Notes under the pieces: generated by a model
What the model was told of the DNA's origin: nothing
Seen by the model: the letters and a program-made list of their open reading frames with translations, nothing else
Database searches by the model: none
Shown: positions 1-13,320 of the stretch, piece by piece
Layout of the letters: every line of letters begins with the position of its first letter
Position numbering within the stretch: the stretch's first letter is position 1
Source of the DNA: Epiperipatus broadwayi
Lineage: Eukaryota; Onychophora; Udeonychophora; Euonychophora; Peripatidae
Direction: 5' to 3'
Assembly (NCBI GenBank): GCA_028023455.1
Contig: JAQFVV010001007.1
Coordinates: 1-64,000 of the forward strand
Length of the DNA: 64,000 bases
Program-made: the position numbers and the translations under genes

Positions 1-2862
1 CATATACTATAATTATCAAATGTTATTGTATTTTTTTTAAATATGCAATACTTATATTTTTTAAAATATAATTAACAATAAGAAAACGTGAAATTATATT
101 TAATATTTTGTATATTTCTATTTGGATATACTTTTATAAAATTATAGTTCATTTCTTAAAAGAATTAAAATAATTCTCGAACTCCTTCCCTTCTTAGGAT
201 ATTTGCATCTTTCTTTCAATAATCATAATCTACTCTTCGTTAATACTTAACTATTCTTATTCCAAAATAATAGCATGACATACATTCTAAAATATCTATT
301 GTTTCCCTTTTAATAGACTTATCACATAACGATGTAGTTGCAAGAAATACAGATAAAGATAGCGAAAGATGTATAGGATATCGGGAAGATAGATAGATAA
401 CTTCTCCACAATATACTTCAAAATGTATGGAACAGTGTGAATAGGTCCGACATTCATTGTCTAATAACCTTGGCGATAAGCATGATGTGGCAGCTATTTA
501 CTCAGCTTTACCAAACATCAAGTACGATTCACAAGAAAAATATAAAATACCACTGTCCAAGACAACATGGGTACCAGTCATAGGGCTTTGTTAACTATGC
601 TGATTAACCTCTAAAATACATATTATTTCATTCCCTGTAGCATCCTAGTTTTTAATACATCCTCTTGGTTTCCGAATCACCACGTACTACCAAGTCACTA
701 CCCAAACTATCTCTCAAGATTTTTACTGTATCCAACATCGATAAAATACTAACTACTTTTTAAAATAAACAAAATTCACTAATATAAACATTTCCCTATT
801 CCATAAAAACAATTTGTCTTGCTTTATTACACTGTAGGTTCAACATCTACGTTTTGTTAAAATAACATTTAAATATCCCAATCGGAAAATTAACAGAAAA
901 TATCACATAACCATCGGTTATATTGAACTATATTAATAACACATAAAATGATTATCGTATGCATATTTTTTAAAAATCTAATCACATCTCAAAGTGTTTT
1001 AAAGTGTTGTTTTCAAAATGCGTTTTACAACAATAAAACTTTTGCGCTACATTCATTCGATTCTCAGCTGATCTAAATAAATAAAACATACATTATATAT
1101 CATTAATAATTATAAATGTTACCAAAATAATCTTTATCTTCCTATCAGAGTTCGTAGTAGGCTTCTTTCTCTTCGAGCATCGCAAATATACAAATTTCCC
1201 CATACATACAATTTTATTTTAAAATTCAAAATCAAAACATATTATTTCATATAATGTTATATTACGAATTAATGTATTTTGTTTTCCCTATCGCTATCTA
1301 AAACTTAATGTTTAACTTAGATTAGTAAAGAAAATAATTCAAACCATAATCACATATTTTTCTGACGGTAAATCTTGGTTAGTCCCATAATATTTATTAT
1401 TTCTTTTTTTGTCCGAATGTTTTCCTTTCTGCTTATTAAAGTTTTAAATAAATTAGTTCATTTAATAAACTGTTTAGACGATCTTTAGTTTTAGTGTTTA
1501 ATTCAAAATTATTAGAAAACATTTTATTTAGTTATCCCACGAAGCTTTTTAATGTTCTGGCGAATATTACCTCGGCGCGTTGATGCATCTTTATTTCTAG
1601 TTAAATTACAATGATTTAATAATTACGGTACCAATTGCGTTTTCCATGGATCCAATTTTTTATATTTCTCTTCTGTAAAATATAAACTTCATTTTCATTC
1701 ATTATTATTTTATAGACACTACTTCCGATCTTTAACTATTTTCTAGAGTATTTTCTCCAGTCATCTCAAAGAAAGCAATGCAAACTATTTCAATATTAAA
1801 ATTCATTTTGTCCATTTATTCTTATACGAATAATACTTATTTTTATTTTCCATTATCTTCATTAACTTTGCGCACAATGTCCTTTCATTAATTTTATACG
1901 CACGAAAACAGCTTTCATAGTGATACGCTATATAAACTATATCAACGAATAACATTAACATATTTGGAACATTATAAAATTTACAACTTGGTTTTAAGAA
2001 TCTATCCATTTTCCATTGAAAACTCCGATTATATTTCTATAGAATCCACTGGCAGGTTACTGTAAAGTTAGTGAAACATTATTATGAAAAACTTTTTTTT
2101 TTTAAATTTTATTCTAAGATTCTTTTCGGATGATTTTTAAATTGTCAGTTGGTTTCTTTCAAAGATATTATTAAAATTATAATAAAATTGACTAATAAAT
2201 TGAAGAAAGAAAAAAAAAATTTAGAGAGCTTAAAATTTTACCTCTGCTCTGGAGTCAACACATTTTTGTTCTCCTAGTTTATACAATTAGTTGGCGCGAT
2301 TTTTGTTGTCTGCCAAGATCTATTTTTTATTAGTCAATTCCTGCTTGGATTGATAAACAATTTCTAAAGTTTTAAAATTATGATGTAATAGACTTAAATA
2401 TTAACTAATTATTATTTTTAAATCAATTATTATCTATTACAATTTTGAAACAATAATTAATAAAAATGCATACTACTTATTTTTATTATGATGTGTGACA
2501 ATTCCATCCAATTCTATAATATACTATTTTAATATTTTAATTATTAGTATTAATTTAAACCAGTACTTAGACATAGAATATTTTAGACAGTCACATGGTC
2601 ATTTCCGGTGTTTAGTCTATTTTTATCTGTCTGAATAAATTTTCTACTTATATTATTTAAAATAATTATATAAAATTTTGAAAAACAATTTAGAAAAATA
2701 TAGAATTAGATATAATTCTCACCATCACAACATTTATTATTAAATATCTCATATTAAAAAATTGCACTGCTTAATATAATCTATCATTTTAAATACTATA
2801 TAATATTAATTTTAAAATTTTTTTAGTAATTGACCGTTTATAACCATCATTGACCCATAGAA
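1..2862. other. No gene seen; AT-rich
   Basis: Only short chance ORFs with biased composition. No repeat family shared with the rest of the window was recognised. Confidence 0.6.
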
Positions 2863-2900
2863 AATGGCACAATATATATATATATATGTTGTGCCATTAC
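2863..2900. repeat. Hairpin around (TA)n
   Basis: aatggcacaa and ttgtgccatt flank a TA repeat; perfect arms. Confidence 0.7.
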
Positions 2901-5435
2901 AATTTAGTCATTAGCTAAATTTATAGTAATGTGCATGTAAGAAAATGTAAAACCAAAATCATCATCACATTTTTATATAACAATAAATGAAGCTGTAGGG
3001 CATACAAGTTTAAACCCTACAAGGTCCAGTTCTAAAAGCTTTGGATAAGAAAGAGAGTGGGTCAACAATTAATATTGTTTGTGTGTTGATAGAAAGGTAA
3101 TACACACATTTAAACCATTCAATATTTGATTTTTCTGTTAAAAAGCAGAGTTACACATATATAGGCAAAGCTATTTAATTTTTATATTTCAAATATTCAA
3201 CATTTTAACTTTCTTTAAAACTAACCTATGCTTGATCAATTCTAATATCTTATTCTATACTTCTATTTTGCTTTTCTATAATTGTAATTGGGATTTAAAA
3301 GCAAAGGATTTAATTTTAAATATTGGGGTTATAATTACTAAGCTAGCAATTGTATTATTTAATGTCAGTTTATGAATGATTTGAAATGATAAAGTATGTG
3401 TGTACATTACATACAGAAATTTACATTTATTAAATATTGAAAGGAAGAAGGGTTAAATCCGTCAAATTATTTTTTTTACAATTTTGTGTTAGATCAGATA
3501 TCTATTTTTGTAGCAATTTTGTTTTTGTAAATGATTGTTTGTCATTTTGGGAGCTTAAGCTTGGTGGGAACTCTAATTTTGAAATTGTCTCATCTTAAGA
3601 TTAAAGGAAAGAAACTCCAATTTTAGATATTACAGATATACATGAAAAAGGAAAAAAGGATTAAGTCTATTTTTTTTTAAAGACAAAAGTGTCTGAAAAC
3701 CAGGTGTGTGATTTTTTTTGAGTTGGTCAAAAATAGCAATTCACACTATCACTCTAATTGGGTGAGTTGACTCAAAAATCGGATATAAAAGCAGTCTGGA
3801 AAAATCAGTTGAGCTTTTGGATTAGATTATCGTTATTATGATTATTATTGTGAGAGAGACTTTTTAAAAACTATTGAAACTAAAGCAAACATTTTTAGTT
3901 CTGCTAGATAGTTTTTTTTTTTAAATCATTTTTTTATGAAGTTTTGAATGTTGAAAATATAAGAAATGACGGGGTAGAAAAATTATATGTGTCCCATCAA
4001 GACCTGACCATTGTGGAGCTGCAGATCATATAGGAAAGAAAAGATGTCTTGTCTGAAAAATAATATTCTACATCTTTCAACTGACCAGAGAAAAAAGATG
4101 TTTTTTTAAATAGAAAGAAGAAAACATTCACCTGCATTCGAAGGAGATCAGAAAGTTGAATTAATCTAATGATAAATATTAATCATCAGGTCCAATTAAT
4201 TGTTCCAGCAACTGAGTTTAAAACCCAGGAAATTTATAAATGTGAAAACAACTGCTGTATTTCATCCACTAAAAGAATCATGCTTGACAGGAAGAGAAGA
4301 AAAATTAATATAAAGATTTCCAAATTGTCCACTAAAGCAAATAACCTCAATCGGATCATCATCATCAAATAATTATACACTTTAAGAAAGAGATTGTTCC
4401 AAAGAAACACGGAAATTGTTGCTGCCAAAGATAGACATTAAACAAGAGAAATTTGACTCATTAGAAGTCGCTACAAAGAACTGGTAGTATAAATTTTTTT
4501 TTGATATATTTTCTTTATGATATCAGAGTCTTAATAAACTTTTAACAATAAAGTGGTATATTTTATTTAAAGAACTTTTAAAGACTATTCAGATCGATTA
4601 AAACAAGAATGTCTTACTAATAATAACTTTGAGCTTCATAAATCATCTTGAATGTATCAAAATTATTTGTTTATTGATTTACAGTTATGAAATATTAATG
4701 TGTAAAATAATTTTTTGTATTATTATTTTGGTTTTAAACAATATTTTGCTATTATGGGATAAAACACGCACATACATAATGATATTTATATGTGTATAAT
4801 TGTGAGTGAATGTGAAGTAATAAGTAGTATTAAAATATTAGATTATTTTGTTTCAAGTTAAGGTATAGCATTTCAAAGGTAGAAGAGAGGGGGAGAAAAT
4901 AATTAAAACTTGTTTCTAAAACTTGCTCTTTCCAATTTTACTAACATTTATTTTTGTCATTCTAATTACATGTTAGATTTATAAGATATGTGTGCCAATG
5001 AGTGAATATTTTTTTTATATGAAATACTTTTCTTGTGGATGGAACATTTTAACAAATCGGTTACCCCATTTAATACAATATACTTTTGAAATACATTTAC
5101 GGGAAAGGGGGAAGAATTCAAAATTTAATGTTATGATTTTAAAACAGTTGATTATGATTATTGTTGTTATTGTTAATATAAATTTTCATGTAAATATAAA
5201 TTTTTTTATGTATATGTTAGAAATGCAGTAATAAATATTAGTTTATGTTATTAAATGAGGTGTATATATTTCATTAAGAGTAGTCTTTAGTAAGTGTGAT
5301 CATTCATCATCAATGGATGAATATTAGTTGTTTAAGATATGATTAAATATGCTAAGATTAACAATAATTATGAATTTCTTTATAAAAATTAGGTTTTATG
5401 TTTAGGCTTAGTCCTAAAGCTGTGGTTGAAACCAT
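2901..5435. other. No confirmed gene; purine-rich tract with TATA and AATAAA
   Basis: Around 3590-4470 the plus strand is purine-rich. A TATAAAAG is at 3784-3791, a TCAGT at 3805 and an AATAAA near 4533. A 67-codon ORF at 4169-4372 has no recognisable features. TATA-to-initiator spacing is too short for a standard promoter, so no gene is called. Confidence 0.35.
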
Positions 5436-5472
5436 TATCATTATCATTATCATCATCATCATCATCATCATT
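5436..5472. repeat. (ATT/ATC)n microsatellite
   Basis: attatcattatcattatcat followed by catcatcat repeats. About 100 bases later, ccaccgtccagtcccatcat and tgcaaggatgagtga could be an old retroelement 3' relic. Confidence 0.7.
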
Positions 5473-6466
5473 TTAATTAATGAGCTGTTTAAATGTTTAA
5501 AGGCCATAATTAAATATTGATTTCATAGTATTTAGTGATTTCTTAGTAATATTATAACCACCGTCCAGTCCCATCATCTATTTCATGCAAGGATGAGTGA
5601 ATTGCCATCCTAAATTAATAGTAATCTGAGCTAGTAAAACTTATAAAAAATATTGAAACACATTTGTTATGCTAAGGTCTAAGAAATGATTTATGTCTAA
5701 TGAATTCCACTTCAGTTTAAAGATGTTTTATGCTTATTTAGATATTAGTGCATACAGTGCTATGGATCTAAAATCAAAAGCATACATTTTGTAAGAAATA
5801 AGGTACCAAAAGGGATTCAAACCCGGTACATGTGAAAGGTTATTAGATATAACTGTGTCTAGATTCAAATAATCTAGTGGCACCCTGATAGACCCTATTC
5901 ACTTGTTGTTCACTTAGACATGCACTTAACATCAAACCAAGAAATGAAAGTGAGTAAAATCTACAGTTGGATATACCTGAGAAGATATTTTATTGAGTTA
6001 CTAGTGTACTCACTCACTTGATTTCCATATACCTGAGTTATAGTAGTCGTTCTTAATAATTTGTTTATAATTATTGATATTGTGATATCTTGAGGAATCT
6101 AATTATAGAAGTATGTTTCATTTAATCCAATGACCCTTAATATGATTGATAACTCAGTCTGACCTTTTTGTTTAATAGCCACTACTCAGGTATTCTTCTC
6201 ATAATTTAATTTAAGCTACAATGCTTTTCGTTTATTAAGCTAAAGATTTATATTTCAATCTTTTCTTAATTATTTAATACATTTGGAACGTTTGATCACC
6301 TTTATTAAGTTATAATGAATATTGGAATATTTGAGACTTTAATAATATTTGGATTTTTGACAAATCCAATAATATTTTAATATATAATTGAATTTCTCTT
6401 TAATAATATTTCTGTTGAGTTACTTTAATTTATGTTACAATGTATATATATCTATATATATATATA

Positions 6467-6699
6467 TATGTTCAAAAGATGGCGCTTTACCAAAACCACC
6501 GAACAAGTGTAAAATTTGTTTACATAAACGAAAAAAGAGTCAGAATTAACTACCTCTTTCAATGAAAGAGGTAGTTAATTCTGACTCTTTTTTCGTTTAT
6601 GTAAACAAAGAGGTAGTTAATTCTGACTCTTTTTTCGTTTATGTAAACAAATTTTACACTTGTTCGGTGGTTTTGGTAAAGCGCCATCTTTTGAACATA
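6467..6699. mobile_element. Palindromic MITE at a TA repeat, with a duplicated segment in one arm
   Basis: The left arm 6468-6560 is repeated as its exact complement from 6564 to 6698, but the right arm holds an extra tandem copy of a roughly 42-bp unit (6565-6606 and 6607-6648). Ends are atgttcaaaagatggcg and its complement, inside (TA)n, as with TA-targeting MITEs. Confidence 0.8.
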
Positions 6700-6762
6700 A
6701 ATAACAAGTGATAGCAGGTTACGTGAGTAACTTGTTTTTGTTTTTCATATATATATATATAT

Positions 6763-6948
6763 CATATTATTATTATTTGTGGGATATTCTGTGTAGTGAA
6801 AAAGCTAAATTCTGACATGACATTTCAGTACAATATCAAGTATCTTTCTCAGAGAAAGAATATGCTCTGAGGAAGGTATTTGATATTGCATTGAAACATC
6901 AGCATTTAGCTTTTTCACTACACGGAATATCCAACAAATAATAATATG
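6763..6948. repeat. Fold-back element with weak hammerhead-like core
   Basis: Arms catattattattatttgt and its complement, continuing through gtgtagtgaaaaagctaaa. The plus strand of the right arm has CTGAGGA, a GTAT/GCAT stem and GAAAC (about 6867-6898). CUGANGA is satisfied, but the stems are poor. Confidence 0.7.
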
Positions 6949-7368
6949 ACATCTTTTATCCGTGAAAATATTAGAATATATATTATAACGATCGAAATGC
7001 AAGTGAAGATCGAGTCTAACCGCAAAAACAATATCTGCAACTACCAGGGCGCCATCTAGGCATTTGAGCCTAGAAAAATTTATAAAGTAGGCAGATACGC
7101 GCTGTTAAGATTCCACTTTATTTAAATATTCCGATCGTTAGCCCAAGTCACTAGCTCAGCGGAGACGCAGAGATAAAAATCTATATCTTAATTTATATCT
7201 TAAATATCAATAAATAAAAGCCACTGCCAGAAATTAACACATAAAAATATTTATTTACGCACATATAAAATAACATTTAAATTTTGAGGAATAACTTTAA
7301 CATTTTAGATTTTTATATTAACTTTTAATTTTACATTAAACTAAGTTTCAATGAGTTTAATATTTTAT

Positions 7369-8095
7369 TTAGATAGTCAAATATGAATAGACTACATAGA
7401 TCTGAATTTGAAAAGAAAATATTCTTCCTGATTTAACCTTAGGCAACCAATTTCGCAACCAAACTGGCGCCAATCCATCTGATACATTCATGTATTCAAT
7501 GTAGCATGATACGACAACACAAAATACTATACTGTCAGGAAAGTACATCTGAACAGTAAGTAGAATTAGAAAAGACATTGACTCTCCACCAACAGGAATG
7601 TCACATCTGTTGGCAAGTAGAACAATAAACAAAAAACTCCATAGGAATGGACTGCGGTCTTCTGCCGACTTACCAACCCATCCATAGGAAAACAGAAGGT
7701 GTGTGGCATATATATGCAATCCTGCCCGAAGCGGATCTCATACTACATCTACTAATTACACAAATATATCCAATCCATTGAGCCAATTCAACTACGAAAC
7801 GAATAACCTAAGATTACCCTCCCTTAATATAACTTTACAAAACTATATAGCCATTCACGCCCGACTTAAATTTAACATTTAGATACATTCGCACAAATGA
7901 ATTTTATAAAATTTGTTTTAAAATGTTGAGTATAGATCAGCTGCACAGATTCCACGGTCAAAAACATCCCAAATTAAACACAACCGATCAAAATACAAAG
8001 TCATCGATAAGCGTCACTTGCATAGGGAATATACAAATCCCATTAGCATTCATCGTAAGATGCTTGCAGTGATATCATTGACATATATTCTAATC
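7369..8095 (-). pseudogene. Degenerate Cys-loop (nicotinic-type) receptor relic
   Basis: Two pieces lie in the right order on the minus strand. Around 8060-7935, in shifting frames, NANGICIFPM, then ID and FDR.LC resemble the extracellular segment before and within the Cys loop (G.C..P...ID...FPFD.Q.C). At about 7660-7440 one frame of the open stretch 7719-7369 reads RSPFLWSFLFIVLL, then IPVGGESMSFLILLTVQ, a short TM3-like stretch (FCVVVSCYIEY) and APVWLRNWL. This matches the TM1 / IPVGGE / TM2 / TM3 / P-x-WLR order of nicotinic-type subunits. Stops, frame changes and shortened loops show it is broken. The family is recognised by motif memory only, and no intact exon structure is visible. Base composition here is less AT-biased than its surroundings. 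Confidence 0.42.
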
Positions 8096-8399
8096 GAATG
8101 TGAAAACCACAACATTATCAACCACTAATGAATCTATGCAACGTCTATACCCAACCTTAAATTTCATCATTTAAAATTTAAACAACAAATAATTTATACA
8201 ATAAGAGAAAAAAAATGGAAATGATTTTTATCAATCGGAAAACATATAAAATTAAACATTATTAATTTGATTTAAAAACTTACAAAAGTCAGATAAGAGT
8301 CCATTTTTAACATTTAAGTTGGCTTGTTTATCAATTTATAAAACTTGACGAAAGTTCTTAATTGATTTTAATAACTGTTCATTTCATATAGCTTATGGT

Positions 8400-8740
8400 A
8401 GAAGAGTCCAGGTTCCTGTTTTTAATTCCCGCGATGCCTCCATTGGAAGATAATGTTCTGGAGATGGCAATAGCTGGTTCAAGGTATCACAGTCTTTTCA
8501 TTTTTCTTTTTTTTTAAATAGAGAGTGTGGTATGTGCATCCTACTGCATCTCTCAAACACACAACGCTGGAACTGTCCAAAAAAACTGTATTTCCCTTTT
8601 TATAGTAAATCTCCAGATTGAATGAACAAAGACGTCACTAATCCAAATTTTCGTTCGGGTCCAGGCTGAGGCTTGGTGCTTCCATTGGTCAAGCTAAAAT
8701 CTCTTTATTCTCTTATCTAATTTACTCTCTGACTTTTTAA
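8400..8740. other. Less AT-rich unique stretch, promoter-like motifs only
   Basis: Contains agacgtcact (CRE half-site) and ccattggtc (inverted CCAAT) but no exon that I can support. Flanking 8096-8399 and 8741-9793 hold nothing recognisable except a small hairpin at 9033-9060 (tgtaacga/tcgttaca). Confidence 0.3.
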
Positions 8741-9802
8741 TTAGACAGCTTTTGGATAATTAATAAACAATCATTTCCATTTATAGATTACAGGAATTAA
8801 TTAATACCTGTTTTTATTTTTACTTACGTTATTTCTTTTTTAAACTATTTTTATATTTAAATCTTTTTTTATAAAAAAAATACATTCAAATACCCTTTTT
8901 TACTTATTAAAAAAAAAAATTTTTAAAGTTTAGCATCTGTGCGAATGTATATACGTATAACAAACATTTTAATTTTAGCGTTTAGTTTTTTACTTTTATT
9001 TGCGAACTTTTAAATTTTTATTTTAAATTAATGTAACGACATATTTATATATCGTTACAATATATATATATACACAGTTATGTATTGCAAAAAAAAATGT
9101 TTTATACTGTAACAGAGACAAATATAAAAGGAAAGACAGTATGTTGATTATATTTATTAATGCATCTAATATGCAAAAAATAGGACAAACAGATAACTTT
9201 CATTTTTCTTATTTAAAATTTTAGTATAAATAAATATTTAATAAATAATTAAATTTAAATTGTTTTTAATACATAATTTGTTATTGGTAGAATAAATCAT
9301 AGCATTACTTTTATTTATATAAGTTTCTTTAGTGTTAAATTTGTAATCCCTTTTTTTATTATTAATTAGGGCTTCTAAAATAAATATTTTTGTCACAAAA
9401 TTAAGATTTACACAAGAGGTGTATAGTCCTATAATAAACAAGAGAACAGAAAATATCTGTCATGTAAAACTCAGTTGTCAATTCCGTTTGCATAATTCTA
9501 TCTTTATATTCTTCTTCAAAAATATTCTCCCAGTTATGTATATTGTAATAATTTTAGACATGAAACCATTAAATCTAAATTTGAAATCAGATAATGTGGA
9601 AATAAAAAAAATGCAAAATAAAACCCTGATTAAATCATGGAAATATAAGCACTAAGCATGGAATTACTAAAGTGATGAATGCTTCTGGTTGAAATGAAAA
9701 TGTATAAGTGCTACCAGTTGATATCGCAATAAATGTATAAGAATTTTTAGCTTTGTATAAAATATTACATAGTGCTACTTTTGTGAGATTTATAAAGCAT
9801 TG

Positions 9803-9906
9803 CTTTTTTTTAATATGTGAAGGCGTTGACCGGGAAGCGAACCCAGACCAGCCACTTGGAAGGTTGGAAGGCAGCTAGGCTAACCACTAGGCCACCAATG
9901 CTTGAC
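9803..9906 (-). mobile_element. tRNA-derived mini-SINE with 9-bp target duplication
   Basis: The minus strand reads gcattggtggcctagtggtt (A-box region) ... ggttcgcttcc (B box), with the 5' end at about 9906 and a short A-rich tail on the low-coordinate side. Perfect flanks aaagcattg occur at 9794-9802 and 9907-9915. The cloverleaf resembles a tRNA-Arg(UCU) body and the element is little more than the tRNA itself. Confidence 0.75.
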
Positions 9907-9915
9907 AAAGCATTG

Positions 9916-11799
9916 TTTTTCTTCAACAATTTGTTCAACAATTAATTTTTAAAAAAATCCTTCTAAATGCATATAAATATTAATTTTAATTATTACTAAG
10001 AAAAATAGTGTCAAAAATTGTTTAGTATAAAGTGAAGAAAAGGATATTTTTAAAAGAGAATGCTTTAAAACAGTCAATGGTTTAAATTCTGAATACAGTA
10101 TAATTGTTTTAAAAGATAATGAAATAAAAGTGCACAGATAGGAAATAGAATTAGTTTGAGCATTTTACATTGTAAAATTATTAATAAAAACTCTTCTGGT
10201 TGAGTGAATTAATAAAAAAAAAAGATGACGTATCAATAAAACAATCATTTTTGAAAAGTTAAGCAATTGTTTAAAAGATATTTTGGTATATTTTCTTATA
10301 AGTATATTGTTCCCAAGAAGGAGTTTATTTCCAGAAAAGTATTGAGATCTGGAAAAAGAACTGGACTACATAGTATTGGCATAATGTAAGTGCTAATATA
10401 GATAGGATTCTTACTGAATAATCAATGAACTATAAACTTTTATTAGAATATAAAAATGTATGTTTTAATTGTGTGTTGTTAATTGATTAATTTCAGTTTT
10501 TATTAAATTATAACTTTACAGAATATATAGCAATTAATTTTACATATATTTTCTGTTAAGTGTATGTTTTAGATGATAACTATGGTCTTGGCCTTGTGGA
10601 ATGGATTATCATCAAATGTATATATTTAATATAAGCTTTGATGGACCAGTAATATATGAATGGCATTTAAGACCAATTAATTTACTTTAGCAGATTCCAC
10701 CATATATGTAAATTACAGTGTTACAGGATAAAACATTTTTATTCTTCCATAAAGAAATGCTAACAAATTACTTTATTGGGCTGTAAGATATATTGAAAAA
10801 TTAAATGTCTTTTTTGAATAAAATATGGAAAGAGAATTCACATATGAAGGATTAATTACTATCAATTTCAGTCGTTTAAAAGTTGTCATATAACTGACAA
10901 TTTTTTTTTTTTTTAAACCATTTAAAAAGATGTGTCATATAAAAGTGGATAAACATTCTTTTAATCTTATGATTTCTAGCCATAAGTAAATGGTTTTATT
11001 ATATTTTTAGTATAAAAAACAGAAATCAATGATTCTACAAATATGAAGCAGATCAAAAATGCAACATTGATGTGTATATGAAAGACCTAAGCAGCACAAG
11101 ATATAGCCAAGAATCACTCCCCCAAAAATTAAAAGATTTAATACCAAAACAAAGCAGGATTTAAAATAATAAGACCAGGAAGATAAATCATGAATTACAA
11201 TGCACTGCATACCAAAAATGGAAGATAAAAACATTTCCCAGCTAAGGTACAACATCATTGTATGAATACCAAGCTGCATCATTAGACAGATCAAGGATAA
11301 CAAAGATTAGCTACAAAAAGAAAAAAAATTGCAAATAGTTTATGAGGTTCAGTACATTGACCCAGTTTGCAAAACTATATTTTTTTGGTGATCAATATTC
11401 CATAGCACAAGTATCTATACAAATGCACAAAAGAAAACACTGAATATATATTTGTGTTTTTAGATCATGGACACATCTTTGAGACACAAAATTCCACATT
11501 AATATTCTTAGAACACCATGACTGAAAGAGGAAAATAAAAAAAAGCTTGATATATAGAAAATTAACAACAAAGTTATAAATAAAAATCCATTTATATTAA
11601 GACTAAAAATCAGGCATTATAAGAGCATCAATTTTAATAAAATAATACAGCCATGGTTATGATGTTCTGCACTGAAAATACTTTAAGCCAAGCAGAAAAC
11701 TGATAAAAGAAGAACATATTTTACCAGGTGTCTTACCATATGTAATCAAAAATTACAAATAAAATTGGAAAAAAAAATTAAAATGTAATATGCATAGGA
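9916..11799. other. No gene seen
   Basis: AT-rich. The minus-strand ORF 11303-11007 (98 codons, Leu/Cys/Ile-rich) matches no family I know and its composition fits a chance frame. Confidence 0.5.
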
Positions 11800-13320
11800 A
11801 ATTGGTTCTTTAGTCAAGTTTTCTGCACTACCACCTCTCTATCAATGCATGTGTTACATAATTACATAGATTAACTATTCACCGTAAAAAATATTAAGGT
11901 ACTAAGATGTTTATGTCATGTATACTTGTTTATTTATTTAGCATACGGTGTCAGCACATTAAAATTCAACACCAACAGTTCTTAACAAATGAAGAGCTGT
12001 CTCCTCCAAGCTATGTAGAGCAGAAAAGCCAAGAACAGCTTGGTAAATTGGACATTTCCTAATATATATATATAATATAGTTTGTGGTCTTATATATTGG
12101 ACATATATATAATATATATATATAATATAGTTTGTGGTCTTCCACACTCAGTTTAGAGAATCTATAAATTCCCACTTATGCATCATATAATGACTCCTAC
12201 CCTGGCCTGTTTTGAGTCTATTAATCTTTGACCAGAGTTTTATTGAGAGGAATAAAAGTAGATACTCAGAGAGTAGGGTCAGCTATTACAGTGTGATTCT
12301 TTACAATGGAGTAATTCCTGTCATGTGTCACATTTTTTTGGTATCCACTGTGGATGGATGCTAAGAATTACTAGGAAGCCAAAAAGGTGGCCTTGAATTT
12401 GATCTAAAATTTGGGGACTATACAGAATAAGATTGATTGGGTGACTCCATAGCTTAACAAGTTTGTTGAATTCATTGATAGTTGCTCACCTATACCTGAG
12501 ATTAGTTGGAGGAATATTTGAGAGCACAGGTAACCATTCTACAGGTGTTGATTTATGAGTGCCAGTAATAATACACAAAGTTTCATTAATCTGAGTATCT
12601 ACACGGTTAGTATATGTATGTTTGCATCACACTGGAGTACTCATCCACAGAGTAAACAAGTGCTAGTCCAGAAATTCAAAGAATGTTAGAATTAAAATCC
12701 CATTGTACCTGCAAGCTTAGCAATGATATTAGTGTTGGCATGTTTCTTTTTTATGTCAATAAGATGGGGTTTAAAGGAAAGAGTTTGATCCAATTTATTT
12801 CCCAAGAATTTTGGTTGTGATTAATTTGTGAGTTTGTAGTTACAGAAATTAACATTAAGAGTTCTTTTGGCTAGATTGTTATTGAGGTGAAAACAAGTGG
12901 AAAATGATTTCTCTGGATTAAAATTTAGGTCCTAAACTGATATTGAGTTTTGTATTTCAATCCATTGCTTTCAATGCTTTTTCTACTATCAAATTATTTG
13001 CAAATCATTTGAAAACATTCTTGTAATTCATGTTTTACTGTGATTCACATTTTGAATCATTTAAAATGTTTCAATAGTGGTTTGCCCAATTTAAAACAAA
13101 ATGTAATATTAGCATGGTCTATTCTGAATTGAGTTGTAAAGCACACAATTACATTTTATATCATAATTGAAGTCCCTGATGTGATAATGTTTTCACATTT
13201 TTATGGAAAATAAGTAAATTATCACTATATAACTCTTGTAATGATTTAGAAATAGAACTGCAGATGGTTTGAAAGAAAAACCAATCATTAGAGAAATTTT
13301 CACGGAACAATATCACATAC
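11800..13320. mobile_element. Large inverted-repeat element (family X) split by a LINE
   Basis: Left part (tctgcactacc ... tagattaactattcaccg) and right part (cacatttttatggaaaataag ... aatcattagagaaa) match the copies at 51671-52567 and 61250-61760. The middle is the Jockey/CR1-like LINE relic. No coding capacity of its own was recognised. Confidence 0.55.
11950..12990 (-). pseudogene. Jockey/CR1-like LINE, C-terminal RT region relic
   Basis: On the minus strand, 12795-12700 reads LGNKLDQTLSFKPHL followed by a Lys-rich helix and AKLAGTMGF. This is the YLGVTLDRTLSFKPHL segment found after the RT domain in Jockey/CR1-type LINEs. About 12640-12480 continues with ALVYSVDEY, ITGTHKSTPVEWLPVLSNI and PPTNLR. 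The end at about 12010-11959 (HSLEETALHLLRTVGVEF) matches the usual protein terminus. Stops and frame shifts abound. A TAAA-like tail (tttatttattta on plus at 11929-11940) marks the 3' end. It sits inside the inverted-repeat element 11800-13320. A 31-bp direct repeat (12061-12091 and 12111-12141) disrupts it. Confidence 0.7.

Noticed and set aside
3784-3809. TATAAAAG plus TCAGT as a core promoter
   Set aside because: Spacing from TATA to the putative initiator A is about 23 bases, shorter than the usual 28-32, and no supported gene follows.
4169-4372. 67-codon ORF with CENNCC as a possible cysteine-rich peptide
   Set aside because: Only three cysteines, no signal peptide, a basic low-complexity remainder and no cleavage signals; chance frame in a purine-rich tract.
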